A stretch of 19,813 nt of DNA, taken from positions 1-19,813 of the forward strand of contig JBFKPQ010000037.1 of assembly GCA_041628225.1 (NCBI GenBank), written 5' to 3'. The notes below the pieces were generated by a model, which saw only the letters and a program-made list of their open reading frames with translations, made no database searches and was not told the DNA's origin. The first letter of the stretch is position 1. Each line of letters begins with the position of its first letter. The translations under genes and the position numbers were made by a program. The DNA is from JBFKPQ01 sp041628225. Its GTDB lineage: Bacteria > Actinomycetota > Acidimicrobiia > Spongiisociales > JAENVV01. Of the stretch, positions 14,301 through 19,813 are shown piece after piece.

Positions 14301-15262
14301 AGAACTCGACGGGAGAGGTGTTCACCGTGGCGGTGAACCATCTCAAATCGAAGGGCTCGCCGTGCGATGACGTGGGCGACCCGAACGCCGGCGACTTCCA
14401 GGGCAACTGCAACGGCGTCCGGACCGCGGCAGCCGAGGCGATGGCCGACTGGTTGGCGACCGACCCGACCGGGTCGGGCTCGGACCGCAACCTGATCATC
14501 GGCGACCTGAACGCCTACGTGAACGAAGATCCGATCATGGCTCTGAAAGCCGCCGGTTACAGCGATCTCGTCGCTCACTTCGGTGGACCGGACGACTATT
14601 CGTTCGTGTTCTTCGGCGAGCGCGGGTATCTCGACTACGGGATGGCTTCGCCGGCCATGCACGACCGGATCACGGGAGCGGCCTTCTGGCACATCAACGC
14701 CGATGAGCCTCGGGCACTCGACTACAACAACTTCAACCAGCCGGAGCTGTATCAACCGGACGAGTTCCGGTCGTCCGATCACGATCCGGTCGTGATCGGC
14801 GTCAAGCTGGCCGACGCCCGAGGTGACAAGGAAGCGGTGCTCGACGGGTTGCTGGAGTTGTATCCGACCGGCGACAAGCAGGTCGACAACCAACTCGCCG
14901 ACATCATCGCCAAGGTGACCGCCAGCCTCGACCCGGCGTACTGGACCGGCGACAACACGCTCGACCCGGCCACCGGCGAGGACGTTTTCGCCCTCGAGTC
15001 AACGGCGATCCGCAAGCTGACGTCGATTGCTTCTGCAGGCGGCACCGCCTCGGCCGAAGCAGGCGACCTGGCGGCGGCGCTCGTCGACGTCGACCGGGTG
15101 ATCGCCCAAGTGGCCCTCGTAAACGCCGATGGATTGTCGGTCACCAAGACGGCGAGGGCTCACGACCTGATGGCCGAGGCCGCCGCGCAGACAGCGGCCG
15201 GCGAGTACGCAACCGCGGCCACCACGTACAAGCGGGTGTGGCTGCTGGTGCAGTCCGGCTAG
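11342..15262 (+). CDS. Secreted ExeM/NucH-type nuclease with three lamin-tail-like domains
   Basis: This is a 1306-residue exported protein. Residues 1-29 form a signal peptide (basic start, hydrophobic core, ALPALG end). Three tandem domains of about 186 residues begin at E38, E225 and E411 with EIRIDQPSTDNDEYFEL. They resemble lamin-tail (LTD) beta-sandwiches, and each carries an acidic D-x-D/N-x-D-G-x-x-D loop (D140-D148, D327-D335, D513-D521) of calcium-binding type. An OB-fold-like segment follows (about 597-700). The endonuclease/exonuclease/phosphatase domain (about 845-1153) has AAYNVLNYF, E906 in LMEIEN, H1000 in NHLKSKG, D1055/N1057 in GDLNAY and D1146-H1147 in SSDHDPV. The last 150 residues are helix-rich and unrecognised. 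There is no LPXTG or membrane anchor. A role in extracellular DNA breakdown for nutrients or biofilm turnover is inferred from the family. Confidence 0.9.
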   Translation: MSRWRILSVLSTLGLIFSLVPVVALPALGQPTGVMINEIRIDQPSTDNDEYFELVGGAGAALDGLTYVVIGDGTGGSGVIEAVVDLTGSSIGASGFFVAAETTFTIGSADLTTTLNFENSDNVTHLLVEGFTGESGDDLDIDDDGTLDTTPWTSVVDSVALIETVGSGDLVYSATTVGPDGSFVPAHVYRCASWEIGAFDSAGGDDTPGAVNACAAAPPAVTLSEIRIDQPSTDNDEYFELAGAAGTALDGLSYLVIGDGTGGSGVVEAVVDLTGTSIGGSGFFVAAESTFTLGTADLTTSLNFENSDNVTHLLVFEFTGASGDDLDTNDDGAFDATPWSAVVDSVALIETVGSGDLVYSTATVGPDGSFVPGHAYQCASWEIGGFTLGTDDTPGAANPCTAEPPAVALSEIRIDQPSTDNDEYFELAGTAGTALDGLTYLVIGDGTGGSGVVEAVVDLGGQTIPASGFFVAAESTFSIGTADLTTNLNFENSDNVTHLLVQGFTGANGDDLDADDDGALDTTPWTAIVDSVALIETVGSGDLVYSSTTVGPDGSFVPGHVYVCEGWQIGGFSLGTNDTPGGDNCAPPDPLGACGDPATLISIIQGSGMASPEVGNTHVIEGVVVGDFQTGLGGFFVQEEDVEQDGDPATSEGIFVFGSSIDVSEGEVVRVIGPVSEFFDHTQLTMNDALSCATGATVTPATPTLPVADLGDWEAWEGMAIHIVQELTVSDNFNLGRFGEVVLSVDGRLENPTAVALPGAPAAAVSDLNQRRSIQMDDGTTAQNPIPVPPYFAPDGTLRAGDTAPGLTGVLGYSFGAYEVHPTVTPTFTRDNPRPVAPPEVGGTLTVAAYNVLNYFTTIDDGTPICGPLADQGCRGADTADEFDKQRTKIIDAISTLDADVVGLMEIENNASASTADLVAGLNDAVGAGTYDFIDTGTVGADAIKVAVIYQPSMVTPVGAYAVLDNSVDSTFNDDKNRPVVAQTFMENSTGEVFTVAVNHLKSKGSPCDDVGDPNAGDFQGNCNGVRTAAAEAMADWLATDPTGSGSDRNLIIGDLNAYVNEDPIMALKAAGYSDLVAHFGGPDDYSFVFFGERGYLDYGMASPAMHDRITGAAFWHINADEPRALDYNNFNQPELYQPDEFRSSDHDPVVIGVKLADARGDKEAVLDGLLELYPTGDKQVDNQLADIIAKVTASLDPAYWTGDNTLDPATGEDVFALESTAIRKLTSIASAGGTASAEAGDLAAALVDVDRVIAQVALVNADGLSVTKTARAHDLMAEAAAQTAAGEYATAATTYKRVWLLVQSG
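11453..13100 (+). repeat. Three in-frame tandem repeats of about 560 bp inside the nuclease gene
   Basis: The segment starting GAGATTCGCATCGATCAGCC at 11453 recurs at 12014 and 12572, so the periods are 561 and 558 bp. The protein copies are highly similar over their whole length, while the DNA copies differ at many third codon positions. This suggests duplication followed by selection on the protein. Confidence 0.85.
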
Positions 15263-15271
15263 GTGTGGGAA

Positions 15272-15297
15272 GGGGCGGGCCCGGAGGGGCCCGCCCC
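15272..15297. terminator. Bidirectional terminator hairpin between convergent operons
   Basis: GGGGCGGGCCC (15272-15282) and GGGCCCGCCCC (15287-15297) pair perfectly over 11 bp around the tetraloop GGAG. It lies between the nuclease stop (15262) and the stop of the convergent Ddn-like gene (15297), and overlaps the latter by one base. No T tract follows on either strand, which is common in GC-rich actinobacteria. Confidence 0.75.
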
Positions 15298-15650
15298 TAT
15301 CCGAAGGTGATTTCGATCATCGGTGCCGCCCGCACCAGGTGATCGAGTTCGGCCTGGGTCGAATACCAGCTCGCCTGACGCGTCTCGAAGAACCGCCGGC
15401 GAATCTCCAGATCGTCCACGACACGAGCCCGACCGGCGACCCTGTTCCCTTGAACGTCGACGATCACGGTTGGGTCGGCGAGGATGTTCGCCAGCCAATC
15501 GCGCGGTCCCGGGGTACCGGTGATGAGATACCGATCCTCGAACCACCATGCCCAGATCTCGACGGTCGAAGGTCGGCCGGAGTTGCGGCCGATCGTGGTC
15601 AGGTCGACGGTGAGCGTCGTCTCGAGCAGCCGCCGAACGTGTGCCTCCAA
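15297..15650 (-). CDS. Ddn-like (F420/flavin split-barrel) family protein
   Basis: This 117-residue small protein contains LTTIGRNSGRPSTVEIW, ITGTPGPRDWLANILADP and VIVDVQGNRVAGRARVV. These match the core of the deazaflavin-dependent nitroreductase (Ddn/DUF385) and related pyridoxamine-oxidase-like split barrels. Such proteins bind F420H2, FMN or heme; which one applies here cannot be read from the sequence. The gene begins with a TTG one base after the dodecin stop, so it is probably translated by coupling and is the last gene of the lipid-modification operon. Its first strand may be shorter than usual for the family. A reductase acting on an oxidised lipid or quinone would fit the neighbourhood, but this is inference. 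Confidence 0.7.
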   Translation of the reverse strand: MEAHVRRLLETTLTVDLTTIGRNSGRPSTVEIWAWWFEDRYLITGTPGPRDWLANILADPTVIVDVQGNRVAGRARVVDDLEIRRRFFETRQASWYSTQAELDHLVRAAPMIEITFG

Positions 15651-15651
15651 G

Positions 15652-15870
15652 CTATTTGACGGCGAACGCCAGTTTCATGTTGGCGTGGAACTGGGTGACC
15701 TTGCCGTCCTTGACGCGGGCCGTCATGCTCTGCACCTCGACGCCGGTGATGCCTTGCACGGACTCCGACGCCTTGGCGACGCCACGCTGGACGGCGTCCT
15801 CGAAGCTCTCGGTCGAGATGCCGATGACTTCGATGACCTTGACGACGCCCTGGTCGATGTAGTCGGACAC
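15652..15870 (-). CDS. Dodecin-fold protein lacking the flavin-stacking tryptophan
   Basis: This 72-residue protein has the dodecin length and pattern: VVKVIEVIGIS, then a helix SFEDAVQRGVAKASESV, then the strands VEVQSMTARVKDG and KVTQFHANMKLAFAV. Dodecins assemble as hollow dodecamers. Flavin-storing members stack riboflavin or FMN on a tryptophan in a W-F/E-V motif and use a nearby glutamine. Here the tryptophan position is G43 (ITGVEV) and the glutamine position appears to be H62. It may therefore belong with the non-flavin dodecins, such as the calcium dodecin of M. tuberculosis, rather than store flavin. The GTG start is set by a strong AAGGAGG seven bases upstream. It lies 34 nt after the methyltransferase gene. 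Confidence 0.88.
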   Translation of the reverse strand: MSDYIDQGVVKVIEVIGISTESFEDAVQRGVAKASESVQGITGVEVQSMTARVKDGKVTQFHANMKLAFAVK

Positions 15871-15877
15871 GGTGTTT

Positions 15878-15884
15878 CCTCCTT
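15878..15884 (-). promoter_or_regulatory. Strong Shine-Dalgarno site of the dodecin gene
   Basis: On the minus strand AAGGAGG lies seven bases before the GTG at 15870. It is the best ribosome site in the window and suggests this small protein is made in larger amounts than its coupled neighbours. Confidence 0.75.
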
Positions 15885-15904
15885 GGGGGTACCGGTGACA
15901 GAAC

Positions 15905-17056
15905 CTAGTCGCGGGCGCCGATCACGATCTGGGCAACATCGATCCGTCCTACCGTGAACCCCGCCTCGCAGTACGCGAGGTAGGCCTTCCACATGCGTCG
16001 GAAGCGTTCGTCGAAGCCGTCGATGGGCCAGGCGTCGTCGAATTGCTGGTGCCACAGCGCCAGCGTCTTCGCATAGTCGAGGCCGAACGTGTCGGCACCA
16101 TGCCACGAGAGACCGGCTGCGGTCGCGAGTCGCTGGAGGAGGCCCATCGACGGGAGCATTCCCCCAGGGAAGATGTAGCGGCGGATGAAATCCTCGTTGG
16201 AGCGGTAGGCCTCATACGCGTCATCGTCGATGATGATCGCCTGGATGCCGGCCCGTCCTCCTGGCTCGAGTACCGCTTCGACGGTGGCGAAGAACTCAGG
16301 CCAGCGCCGCTCGTCGATCGACTCGATCATCTCGATGCTGACCACCCGGTCGTACGTGCCGGTTTCGTCGAGGAAGTCCTGCAGTCGCACGTCGATCGAA
16401 CCGGTGAGGCCTCCGGCCGAGGCCAGGTCATGGACGTGTCGTGCTTGTTCTTCGGCGATGGTCAATGTCGTCACGTGACAACCCAACTCGGCGGCGTACA
16501 CGGCGAACGCGCCCCAACCCGATCCGATCTCCAACACCCGCTGCCCAGATTGGAGATCGGCGATGCGGGCCATCGCCGCATACTTGGCGCGCTGAGCTTC
16601 CGCAAGGCTGCTGTTCGGGTCGGTGAACCTCGCCGACGAATACGTCATGGACGGGTCGAGCCATCGGGCGTAGAAGTCGTTGCCCAAGTTGTAGTGGTCG
16701 GCCATCGTGTCGACGGCGACTTCTGCGTGCCCGCTGGGGAGCATGGCAGCCAGCGAACGACCCCAGCGGTACAGCCGAGGATGCCGTTGAGCCCAGTCGT
16801 GCTGATTCGCGGCCGCGAACGTGAAGAAGGCCGCGAGGTCGTCCGTGTCGAGAGCACCTTCGAGGTACGCCTCGGTGAGGGCGTTCGATCCACCCGACGC
16901 CACCGCTCGCAACAATCCGGGCCGCCGGAGTGTGACCGAGGCGCTCGGTCCGGGCTCGGATCCTTCGAGTGTCAGGTCACCGTCCGGGCCGTGGATCTCG
17001 AGGCGGCCGGAGCGCACCCCGCGTTGCAGAACGGCGGCGATCGCACGATCGATCAC
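15905..17056 (-). CDS. Cyclopropane-fatty-acyl-phospholipid synthase family methyltransferase
   Basis: This 383-residue protein transfers a methyl(ene) group from S-adenosylmethionine to an unsaturated acyl chain of a membrane phospholipid. The lipid-side motif is HYNLGNDFYARWLDPSMTYS (121-140) and the SAM-binding loop is VLEIGSGWG (174-182). E245 in SIEMIESID matches the active-site glutamate of E. coli Cfa, and RRYIFPGGMLPS is the late family motif. Two canonical residues differ: serine S141 replaces the YSCA cysteine, and the residue after E245 is serine instead of the histidine in the usual FEH. The product may thus be a branched methyl or methylene chain instead of a cyclopropane. I chose GTG 17056 because it overlaps the DUF1365 stop by four bases; the frame stays open upstream only inside that gene. 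Confidence 0.9.
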   Translation of the reverse strand: MIDRAIAAVLQRGVRSGRLEIHGPDGDLTLEGSEPGPSASVTLRRPGLLRAVASGGSNALTEAYLEGALDTDDLAAFFTFAAANQHDWAQRHPRLYRWGRSLAAMLPSGHAEVAVDTMADHYNLGNDFYARWLDPSMTYSSARFTDPNSSLAEAQRAKYAAMARIADLQSGQRVLEIGSGWGAFAVYAAELGCHVTTLTIAEEQARHVHDLASAGGLTGSIDVRLQDFLDETGTYDRVVSIEMIESIDERRWPEFFATVEAVLEPGGRAGIQAIIIDDDAYEAYRSNEDFIRRYIFPGGMLPSMGLLQRLATAAGLSWHGADTFGLDYAKTLALWHQQFDDAWPIDGFDERFRRMWKAYLAYCEAGFTVGRIDVAQIVIGARD

Positions 17057-17814
17057 GCCGCCGCCTCGGGTACCGATACGGGCGGGGGTGCTTCCGGTCG
17101 GGATCGGTACGGCGCTCCTTTGCGCCACAGCCGTAGGGCCTCCCAATGGATGCCGGCCACCACCTTGAGGGTCATGAGCGGACGCGTGAAGAACAGTCGG
17201 GCCAGCGTCGCGGTCGAAAACGGCAAGCGCCGGCCGGTCATCGACGCCGAGAAGAGATGGCCGTCGGTATCGGCCTGGCGGACGGCTACCGACAGCTGCT
17301 CAGCCGGCTCTCGGAGGGTGAACTCGTAGGTGGCTTCCATGTCGATGAAGGGCGACACGTAGAAGCGCTTGTCCCATCGGTGCTCGATGGTGTCGGATGA
17401 ATTCACGTGCAAGAGATACGAATGCGATTCGCCAAAAGTGTTGTGCACCTCGTACAGAACGGCGCTCAGATCACCGGCCGGGTCCTCACAGAACCACAAC
17501 GACAGCGGGTCGAACACGAACCCGAACATGCGCGGAAAGCAGAGAATGCGAACGCGGCCTCCAGTCTCGAGCCCGGCCTCGTCGAGGATCGCGTCGATCC
17601 AGGGGCGCAGCGGTGTGCCGTCTCGCGGGCCGTGGTCACGGTCCCGAAACGAGAACAGGTTCCAGCGGTTGTGAGAGAAGAACCGAGTTCGGGCCGCGGT
17701 TTCACCGAGCCGGTCGATGTCGAGGAGCACCCAGAACACGCGATATGCGAAACGGTGGCGGCGCGGTCGCATCCGCTGGTGCACCACGGTTCCTTCGTAG
17801 ACAGCTGCGCTCAC
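17053..17814 (-). CDS. DUF1365 family protein
   Basis: This 253-residue member of DUF1365 is a family of unknown biochemical function that recurs between FAD amine-oxidase-like and cyclopropane-synthase-like genes. Family hallmarks are visible: HQRMRPRRHRFAYRVFW at 12-28, RMFGFVFDPLSLWFC at 95-109, VLYEVHNTFGESHSYLL at about 119-135, the FYVSPFIDMEATYEF segment, and a C-terminal RPLMTLKVVAGIHWEALRLW. No signal peptide or full membrane helix is evident, so a soluble or peripheral membrane location is likely. Its GTG overlaps the stop of the FAD gene and its stop overlaps the methyltransferase start, so the three proteins are made together. A role in handling or modifying phospholipid acyl chains is inferred from context only. 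Confidence 0.9.
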   Translation of the reverse strand: MSAAVYEGTVVHQRMRPRRHRFAYRVFWVLLDIDRLGETAARTRFFSHNRWNLFSFRDRDHGPRDGTPLRPWIDAILDEAGLETGGRVRILCFPRMFGFVFDPLSLWFCEDPAGDLSAVLYEVHNTFGESHSYLLHVNSSDTIEHRWDKRFYVSPFIDMEATYEFTLREPAEQLSVAVRQADTDGHLFSASMTGRRLPFSTATLARLFFTRPLMTLKVVAGIHWEALRLWRKGAPYRSRPEAPPPVSVPEAAA

Positions 17815-19046
17815 GCGGCAATCTCCTCCCGGGCGGCGAGCAGGGCGTCGGCGGCGAGTTGCCCGGCCATGAGGCCGTCCTCGTGGAAACCGTACCGGAA
17901 GTAGGCGCCGGCGTAGTAGGTGCGTCGTCTGCCTTGGAGGCTGGGCAGTTCCGCCTGGGCGGCGATGGCGGCCCGATCGAACATGGGGTGGTCGTACGAC
18001 CAGCGTCCCAGGATTCCCCCTGGCTCTGACGTGGGGTTGAGCGTGACGAACACATCAGGCCCGGCGAGGTTCTGTAGGCGGTTCATCCAGTACGTCACCG
18101 CGGGCACCGAGCGAGCATCACCGGCGAGCACGTTCCAGCTCGCCCAGGCGCGGCGCCGGACGGGCATGTACGTCGAATCGGTGTGGAGCACGGCGTCGTT
18201 CGTGGAGTACCGGAATGCCGACAGTACGCGCCGTTCGTCTGCGGTGGCGTCGGGCCCGAGCAGTCGGAGGCTGGTGTCGGCATGGGTGGCGAGCACGACC
18301 GCGTCGGCGTGATGCGTCGAACCGGGAGTGTCGATCCGTACGCCCGTCGCCGTGCGTTCGATGCGCGTGACAGGAGTGTTGGTGAACACGCGGTCGGCGA
18401 ACGGCTCGGTCAGCCTCTCGACGTAGGTGCGCGCCCCGCCGGATACCGTGCGCCACTGCGGGCGGTCCTTCAGTTGGATGAGCCCATGGTTGGCGAAGAA
18501 CCGGATGAACGTGCCCGCCGGATAGGTGGCCATGTCGGCTTCCGGAGTCGACCAGATGGCGGCCCCCATCGGGAGGAGGTACCGGTCCCGGAACTCCGAG
18601 CTGTAGGGCTCGATGAGCTCTCCGAGAGTCATATTCGCCGGCACGCCGGTCCGGGCGAGGTCGGCCGCTGCCCGATTGAAGGCGATGATGTCGCGAATCA
18701 TGCGCCAGTGGCCGGGCCGCGCCAGTGCGGTGGGCTCGGCCATGATGCCGCGCACACTGCCCTCGTATTCGACGGCACCGCGCCCCACGGCAAACGACAT
18801 GTCGCTCGGCTCGGTGGCGACGCCGAGTTCGGCGAACAACGCGGTGAGGCGTGGGTAGGTGTGCTCGTTGTACACGATGAAGCCGGTGTCGACGGGAAAG
18901 GTCCGTCCGGCGAGGGTGACGTCGACCGTGTTGGTGTGGCCGCCGACCCACGAGCCGGCCTCGAAGACCGTCAAGCGGGCATGCGGGTGCAGACGGTGAG
19001 CTGCTCCGAGTCCGGCGATACCCGACCCGACGATGGCGATGTGCAT
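17811..19046 (-). CDS. FAD-dependent amine-oxidase-like oxidoreductase of lipid-modification cluster
   Basis: This is a 411-residue flavoprotein. The N-terminal dinucleotide fold is IAIVGSGIAGLGAAHRL with G7, G9 and G12. It is followed by the ribose-binding acid E29 (VFEAG) and GGHTNTVDV at about 34-42, the amine-oxidase/desaturase-type second loop. VDTGFIVYNEHTYPRL and the C-terminal RTYYAGAYFRYGFHEDGLMAG are typical of the NAD/FAD-binding proteins that sit beside DUF1365 and Cfa-like genes. By analogy with phytoene-desaturase-like enzymes and UfaD of furan fatty acid synthesis it could desaturate or oxidise a methylated acyl chain. The ATG has GGAGGT eight bases upstream. It leads the coupled trio and follows the MFS gene by 45 nt. 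Confidence 0.87.
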   Translation of the reverse strand: MHIAIVGSGIAGLGAAHRLHPHARLTVFEAGSWVGGHTNTVDVTLAGRTFPVDTGFIVYNEHTYPRLTALFAELGVATEPSDMSFAVGRGAVEYEGSVRGIMAEPTALARPGHWRMIRDIIAFNRAAADLARTGVPANMTLGELIEPYSSEFRDRYLLPMGAAIWSTPEADMATYPAGTFIRFFANHGLIQLKDRPQWRTVSGGARTYVERLTEPFADRVFTNTPVTRIERTATGVRIDTPGSTHHADAVVLATHADTSLRLLGPDATADERRVLSAFRYSTNDAVLHTDSTYMPVRRRAWASWNVLAGDARSVPAVTYWMNRLQNLAGPDVFVTLNPTSEPGGILGRWSYDHPMFDRAAIAAQAELPSLQGRRRTYYAGAYFRYGFHEDGLMAGQLAADALLAAREEIAA

Positions 19047-19054
19047 GGTGAAGG

Positions 19055-19060
19055 ACCTCC
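19055..19060 (-). promoter_or_regulatory. Shine-Dalgarno site of the FAD oxidoreductase gene
   Basis: On the minus strand GGAGGT lies eight bases before the ATG at 19046. It supports this start and shows independent translation from the upstream transporter gene. Confidence 0.7.
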
Positions 19061-19091
19061 CCCATGCATACGGAGCCGAAACATCGGTGGA

Positions 19092-19813
19092 TCAGTCGGC
19101 GTCGGCCGTCTCCCCGACCGGTACCAGTCGTTGGAGGCGGGGGAGGAGATCGAACCAGCGGTAGAACAGCAGTGTGGACGCCGCATAGAGCACCGCCATG
19201 ACGACGAAGGGCGTCCGGAAGTCCCCTCCGGCCATGAGCGCCGCTCCCCAATAGCCGGCACCAGCCGACAGGGCGCTGCCGACGAAGGCACTGATGCCCG
19301 TATAGGTGGCCCGCTCGGTGGGATGGAGCCGGTCCATCGTGAAGTTCTCGTAGACGGGCCCCGACATGTTGAAGAGTCCCGTTCGCAGCACGAAGGCGAA
19401 ACCGGCCAGCGAGACCACCTGGGTGGGGGCGGCGAGCGACGGGGAGTAGCCGAGCAGCAGGATGAACGGGATCGCGGCGGCCCGGGTCAGCCAGATGGCC
19501 CGCGTCGTGCCGAGCCACGCCACCGCTTTCGGGGCGGCGAGGGCTGAGACGGCCAAGACGAGGGAGCCGGCCGCGAAGATGATCCCCACCTCGTGCTCGT
19601 GGGCGTGGCCGTCCTCGACGAGGAACACGTTGGTGAGGCGCAGCACGAACCCGCCGCCGAGTGACAGCAGCGCTCCGATGGCCGCGAACCGGAACACGAG
19701 GAGCGGGTTGCGGAGCCCGAACACCGTTCCTTCGGCAGGTTCGAGGCGCGCCGCAGCCACCTCGTCCGACACGTAGCGCCGCATCAGCACGGCGGGGACG
19801 AGCGAAACGAACC
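19092..19813 (-). CDS. MFS transporter, C-terminal half (cut by the window edge)
   Basis: The minus-strand frame is open to the right edge, so only the last 240 or so residues are visible. They hold about six hydrophobic helices separated by short charged loops. The first is preceded by a central cytoplasmic loop (MRRYVSDEVAAARLEPAEGT), the layout of the second half of a major facilitator superfamily protein. A histidine-rich external loop (EDGHAHEHEVG) and the loop YENFTMDRLHPTERATYTG are distinctive. The start lies outside the window; the GTG at 19790 is internal, since FVSLVPAVLM upstream of it reads as the end of a membrane helix. Substrate unknown. It stands at the head of the lipid-modification operon as far as can be seen. 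Confidence 0.8.
   Translation of the reverse strand, partial: FVSLVPAVLMRRYVSDEVAAARLEPAEGTVFGLRNPLLVFRFAAIGALLSLGGGFVLRLTNVFLVEDGHAHEHEVGIIFAAGSLVLAVSALAAPKAVAWLGTTRAIWLTRAAAIPFILLLGYSPSLAAPTQVVSLAGFAFVLRTGLFNMSGPVYENFTMDRLHPTERATYTGISAFVGSALSAGAGYWGAALMAGGDFRTPFVVMAVLYAASTLLFYRWFDLLPRLQRLVPVGETADAD

Noticed and set aside
12899..14893. Minus-strand open frame of 664 codons
   Set aside because: Antisense shadow of the nuclease gene; Val/Arg/His-rich and without domains.
15652..15870. Simple flavin-storage role for the dodecin
   Set aside because: The residues that stack on and hold the flavin are not present, so I did not assign this role despite the flavoenzyme neighbours.
17057..17146. 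Thirty-codon N-terminal extension of the methyltransferase
   Set aside because: It lies inside the DUF1365 gene; GTG 17056 gives the same stop/start overlap as the other genes of the operon.
16043..17329. Plus-strand open frame of 428 codons opposite the methyltransferase
   Set aside because: Antisense shadow with Arg/Gly/Val-rich composition; similar shadows occur at 8567-9562, 9343-10413 and 18183-19547.

Overview
The window is GC-rich bacterial chromosome. Frequent GTG/TTG starts, TANNNT-type -10 boxes placed 6-9 nt before start codons (leaderless mRNAs), a GuaB1-type CBS protein and an F420/Ddn-like split-barrel protein all point to an actinobacterium. The gene style suggests the Acidimicrobiia (Ilumatobacter-like), but this placement is an inference. 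I see eighteen protein genes (one cut by the right edge), no rRNA or tRNA, no transposase and no CRISPR array. The genes look like normal, densely packed chromosomal genes.

Layout. Positions 1-529 carry no credible gene: a cluster of palindromic tandem repeats (1-183), then several hairpins. A minus-strand pair follows: a four-helix membrane protein of unknown function (530-1426) downstream of an HpcH/HpaI-type aldolase (1466-2236). Divergent from it is a tightly coupled plus-strand operon: MetZ-like sulfhydrylase (2328-3494), xylulokinase-like FGGY kinase (3491-4972) and an EamA transporter (4975-5865). A GuaB1 protein (5918-7351) follows with its own -10 and ribosome binding site. A YgjV-type membrane protein with an extra C-terminal domain (7355-7969, minus) is divergent from a two-domain Fe-S protein (8033-8512, plus).

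A second compact operon runs on the minus strand with 4-nt stop/start overlaps: dienoyl-CoA-isomerase-like crotonase (11195-10374), mannose-1-phosphate guanylyltransferase (10377-9337) and another EamA transporter (9340-8513). A large secreted nuclease of the ExeM/NucH type (11342-15262) carries three tandem lamin-tail-like domains, each with an acidic calcium-type loop. It ends at a perfect GC-rich hairpin shared with the convergent operon.

The right third (15297-19813, minus) is a probable lipid-modification operon. Reading in the direction of transcription it holds an MFS transporter (partial), a FAD amine-oxidase-like oxidoreductase, a DUF1365 protein, a cyclopropane-synthase-family methyltransferase, a dodecin-fold protein and a Ddn-like flavin/F420 split-barrel protein. 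The FAD/DUF1365/methyltransferase trio is a recurrent set thought to modify unsaturated acyl chains on membrane phospholipids. Here the methyltransferase and the dodecin both lack signature residues of their best-known relatives. This is the part of the window most likely to hold undescribed chemistry.
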